NCBI RefSeq assembly: GCF_900074915.1 | Contig: NZ_LT222319.1 | Span: 640,001 to 704,000 of the forward strand | Direction: 5' to 3' | Source of the DNA: Pseudomonas cerasi | Lineage (GTDB): Bacteria; Pseudomonadota; Gammaproteobacteria; Pseudomonadales; Pseudomonadaceae | Length of the DNA stretch: 64,000 nt | In this document: positions 60,241-64,000 of the stretch, piece by piece | Layout: each line of letters starts with the position of its first letter | Numbering within the stretch: position 1 is the first letter of the stretch | Program-made: the position numbers and the translations under genes | Notes under the pieces: generated by a model | The model's database searches: none | The model's input: only the letters and a program-made list of their open reading frames with translations | Told to the model about the DNA's origin: nothing

Positions 60241-62168
60241 TCAGATGGTTCCTTATCTGCCAAGTCCGCCAAGCTGATGACCGGGTTGTCATAGGGCACT
60301 TCGCTAAAAACGTCGGTGGGCTCAATGAGCAGGTAGCCCCGCAGTTGCTTGCTTTTGCGTGGTCCTTTGACCAGGCACGTCCAGATGTTCAGGCCGGCGG
60401 GCGTCTTCCGATGTTTTTTCAGCTTCTCAAAAGATCGTTGGACCACTTGCCAGGCTTCTAGATCGCGCTCTTTCGCCTCATGCTCAATCGCCGGATGCTC
60501 GAGCGCGTAGCGTTTGAAGATATCCGGACTGACCAGAAACGCCGTGCTGTCCACGGTATGTACACGCGCTTTGGCGTCATTGATGATGATCCGGTGAGAG
60601 ATCACACCGCCCTTCAGCCAGGTGAGGAAGTTGGTGCCATGATTCGGGGCCGAGTCAGTCGAGTTCTTGGCAGTGTCTGTTGCTGGAGTTGTCGCAAAAA
60701 CGGGGATGTCAGCCTCAGCCTGCTTGGGCTGACTAAGCCGTGCAGGTGGTTTGGTTGGAGGAGAAAAGGGGATCTGATCGTCGTCAGTGCTCTGCGGGCT
60801 ACTTTGCACTGGTGCAGTTGGAACAGCAGGTACTGGATCGGGAAATAGATCGAGCAGCTCATCCAGCGCATCAAAATCTTTCACTGGTGCCGGTGCTTGT
60901 TTCTGAGAGGATTGCTGCGCCGTCTGATTGACCGCGGCAGGTATCTTATTGTTGTTACCTACCGATAGTGGTTCGGCGGCTCCCACAAGCGCTTGCTCGA
61001 CTTCTTCCACCGGTCCTGCGGCTTCCACCGTAAGGGTGCCGGTATACGCCTCTGGTCTTTCGGTAGCGTTCGGCCAGATCAATGCCGGCGCTATCTTCAA
61101 CACCGTGAACGTGTTCTTCCAGCCGCGACCATTGTCGATGTTGGCTTTCCAGATCGCCTTCCCCTCTCCATTAGGCTGGATGATTGCTTGATCCTGGAGC
61201 AGATTGAACATGGGGGCATTGGACGTCGGAATGTGCTCAATGCCCTGTGACAGCAGATGAGCCCTGAGCTGGTCTACTGCAGGCTTGCTGACAAGCCACA
61301 AGCCGTCCTGCGTCAGCCAGCCGTCTGAAGGACCATCGGGCTGGTTCAGCTTGAATTTCTCAGAGATGAGCATCCTCAAGCCTTCGGCCAGCTGCCGCTG
61401 AATGGATTGTTTAGGCGCTGACATTGCCCGACCCGGATTGCCGCCGAGTTCTTGCGCCACCGAAGCCTGATCCGCCTGAGAGACAATTTCTCCCAAGATG
61501 TCGGCATGCTCATATTGCCCTGCGAACGCGAACACCAGTTGGGCCCAGAGCTCGGGAAACCCGCTGAGCCAGTCCAGTGCCTTCGCCGGAATGACGTTGG
61601 TGTAGATCAGCGACGAAGCAGCTCCATGCAGCCGGTAGTCGCGACCTTTCACGTACTTGAATCGGTAAGGTTGATCCAGAGGTCCGTGCCATGGATGCCA
61701 GGTCGTGCCGTCTGCCAGTTCCACCTGGACGTCCACCGCAATCTTGCCGAGGTCATGCACGAGCGCACCGTAGGCCGATGCGGCAGACCATGCTTCGGAT
61801 TGAGCGGCCTGCGACTCGGGCGGGGCTCCGATGGGCAGCAGGTACATTTGCCGGATCTTCAGTGCGTAGGCGACGATTTCAAGCCCGTGATCCAGCATGC
61901 CACCATGATAGGCATGGTGATGGTTCTCCGAGGCAGGGAGATGCTGCACCAAGGCTGCGTAGCTCCTGAATGCCTGCACGTATAGCGTATCGAACTGTGC
62001 GCGGGGCAGGGACGTTCGCTGCCAGATGTTTTCAATGAGCTGACGCCGCCGGGGAGTAGACAGTAACTCGTCGCAAGACTCGGGTTTGATAAACCCTGTA
62101 GCAGCATTGGAGGGCGTGGTTGGCGATGTTTTTCTTCGCTGAAAGAAACTAAGCATTGAGGCACCCAT
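60237..62168 (-). CDS. MobH-family conjugative relaxase (TraI_2 domain)
   Basis: A 643-residue relaxase that nicks the origin of transfer. The TraI_2 domain (about 28-330) carries the three-histidine motif H83-H85 in SENHHHAYHGGMLDHG, and the HD motif H138-D139 in LVHDLGK, both defining MobH. A Pro/Ala/Gln-rich linker spans about 400-530, and the C-terminal TraI_2_C domain follows (GTNFLTWLKGGVISHRIIIN to the end). It shares an ATGA overlap with the integrase gene, tying transfer and integration functions. The next upstream DNA is an IS21 copy, so its native promoter region may be disrupted. Confidence 0.9.
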   Translation of the reverse strand: MGASMLSFFQRRKTSPTTPSNAATGFIKPESCDELLSTPRRRQLIENIWQRTSLPRAQFDTLYVQAFRSYAALVQHLPASENHHHAYHGGMLDHGLEIVAYALKIRQMYLLPIGAPPESQAAQSEAWSAASAYGALVHDLGKIAVDVQVELADGTTWHPWHGPLDQPYRFKYVKGRDYRLHGAASSLIYTNVIPAKALDWLSGFPELWAQLVFAFAGQYEHADILGEIVSQADQASVAQELGGNPGRAMSAPKQSIQRQLAEGLRMLISEKFKLNQPDGPSDGWLTQDGLWLVSKPAVDQLRAHLLSQGIEHIPTSNAPMFNLLQDQAIIQPNGEGKAIWKANIDNGRGWKNTFTVLKIAPALIWPNATERPEAYTGTLTVEAAGPVEEVEQALVGAAEPLSVGNNNKIPAAVNQTAQQSSQKQAPAPVKDFDALDELLDLFPDPVPAVPTAPVQSSPQSTDDDQIPFSPPTKPPARLSQPKQAEADIPVFATTPATDTAKNSTDSAPNHGTNFLTWLKGGVISHRIIINDAKARVHTVDSTAFLVSPDIFKRYALEHPAIEHEAKERDLEAWQVVQRSFEKLKKHRKTPAGLNIWTCLVKGPRKSKQLRGYLLIEPTDVFSEVPYDNPVISLADLADKEPSE

Positions 62169-62236
62169 GATGAAGTCATGGTGGGCCTTTTGCTCTATAG
62201 GGCTCAGCGTGACAAGTCGAAACCCATATCTGTCAA

Positions 62237-64000
<1,764 letters not shown>

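Overview
The window is about 64 kb of a Pseudomonas chromosome, most likely a member of the P. syringae complex. I infer this from the gene order (ispB-rplU-rpmA-obgE-proB ... ileS-lspA-fkpB-ispH, type IV pilus cluster, pilSR, bamD, rluD, clpB), from the divergence and length of the proteins, and from an integrative element at the clpB-linked tRNA-Lys, a site used by PAPI-1/PPHGI-1-type elements. No database search was possible.

Layout. 1-2440: 3' part of a 23S rRNA gene, 5S rRNA and the rRNA operon terminator. 2588-11840: recC-recB-recD with ATGA overlaps. 11948-14010: a small accessory patch holding a NUDIX hydrolase and, on the minus strand, an orphan PAAR-domain effector with a C-terminal type-44-like toxin domain, followed by a likely membrane-anchored immunity protein. 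14247-17800: LysR regulator divergent from mmsA-mmsB (valine catabolism). 18005-19732: periplasmic gamma-glutamyltranspeptidase. 19800-26197: a selenium-linked region: a four-gene ABC transporter of the phosphonate/selenate type, divergent from selD, mnmH/selU and a TauE/SafE permease. mnmH carries a single-base frameshift exactly at the rhodanese active-site cysteine codon. 26393-27935: mdaB-like quinone reductase and a LysR regulator.

28025-41156 is core housekeeping: ispB (divergent), rplU-rpmA, obgE, proB, creA, rpsT, murJ, ribF-ileS-lspA-fkpB-ispH. 41163-47593 holds the minor pilin block (fimT divergent; fimU-pilV-pilW-pilX-pilY1-pilE), then thiO and the pilS-pilR two-component system with a small zinc-ribbon-like membrane protein upstream of pilS. 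52134-57729: bamD, rluD-pgeF and clpB, the last preceded by a good sigma-32 promoter.

58024-58458 is a tRNA cluster Asn-Pro-Lys-Pro with two identical tRNA-Pro(TGG) genes. From there to the end is one end of an integrative conjugative element: a tyrosine recombinase translationally coupled to a MobH (TraI_2) relaxase, interrupted upstream of the relaxase by an IS21-family insertion sequence (istB and partial istA) that runs off the window.

The points most worth a second look are the mnmH/selU frameshift inside a selenium-dedicated cluster, the orphan PAAR effector/immunity pair, the integrative element boundary with its duplicated tRNA-Pro, a candidate AlgR site before fimU, and a pair of dispersed intergenic repeats.
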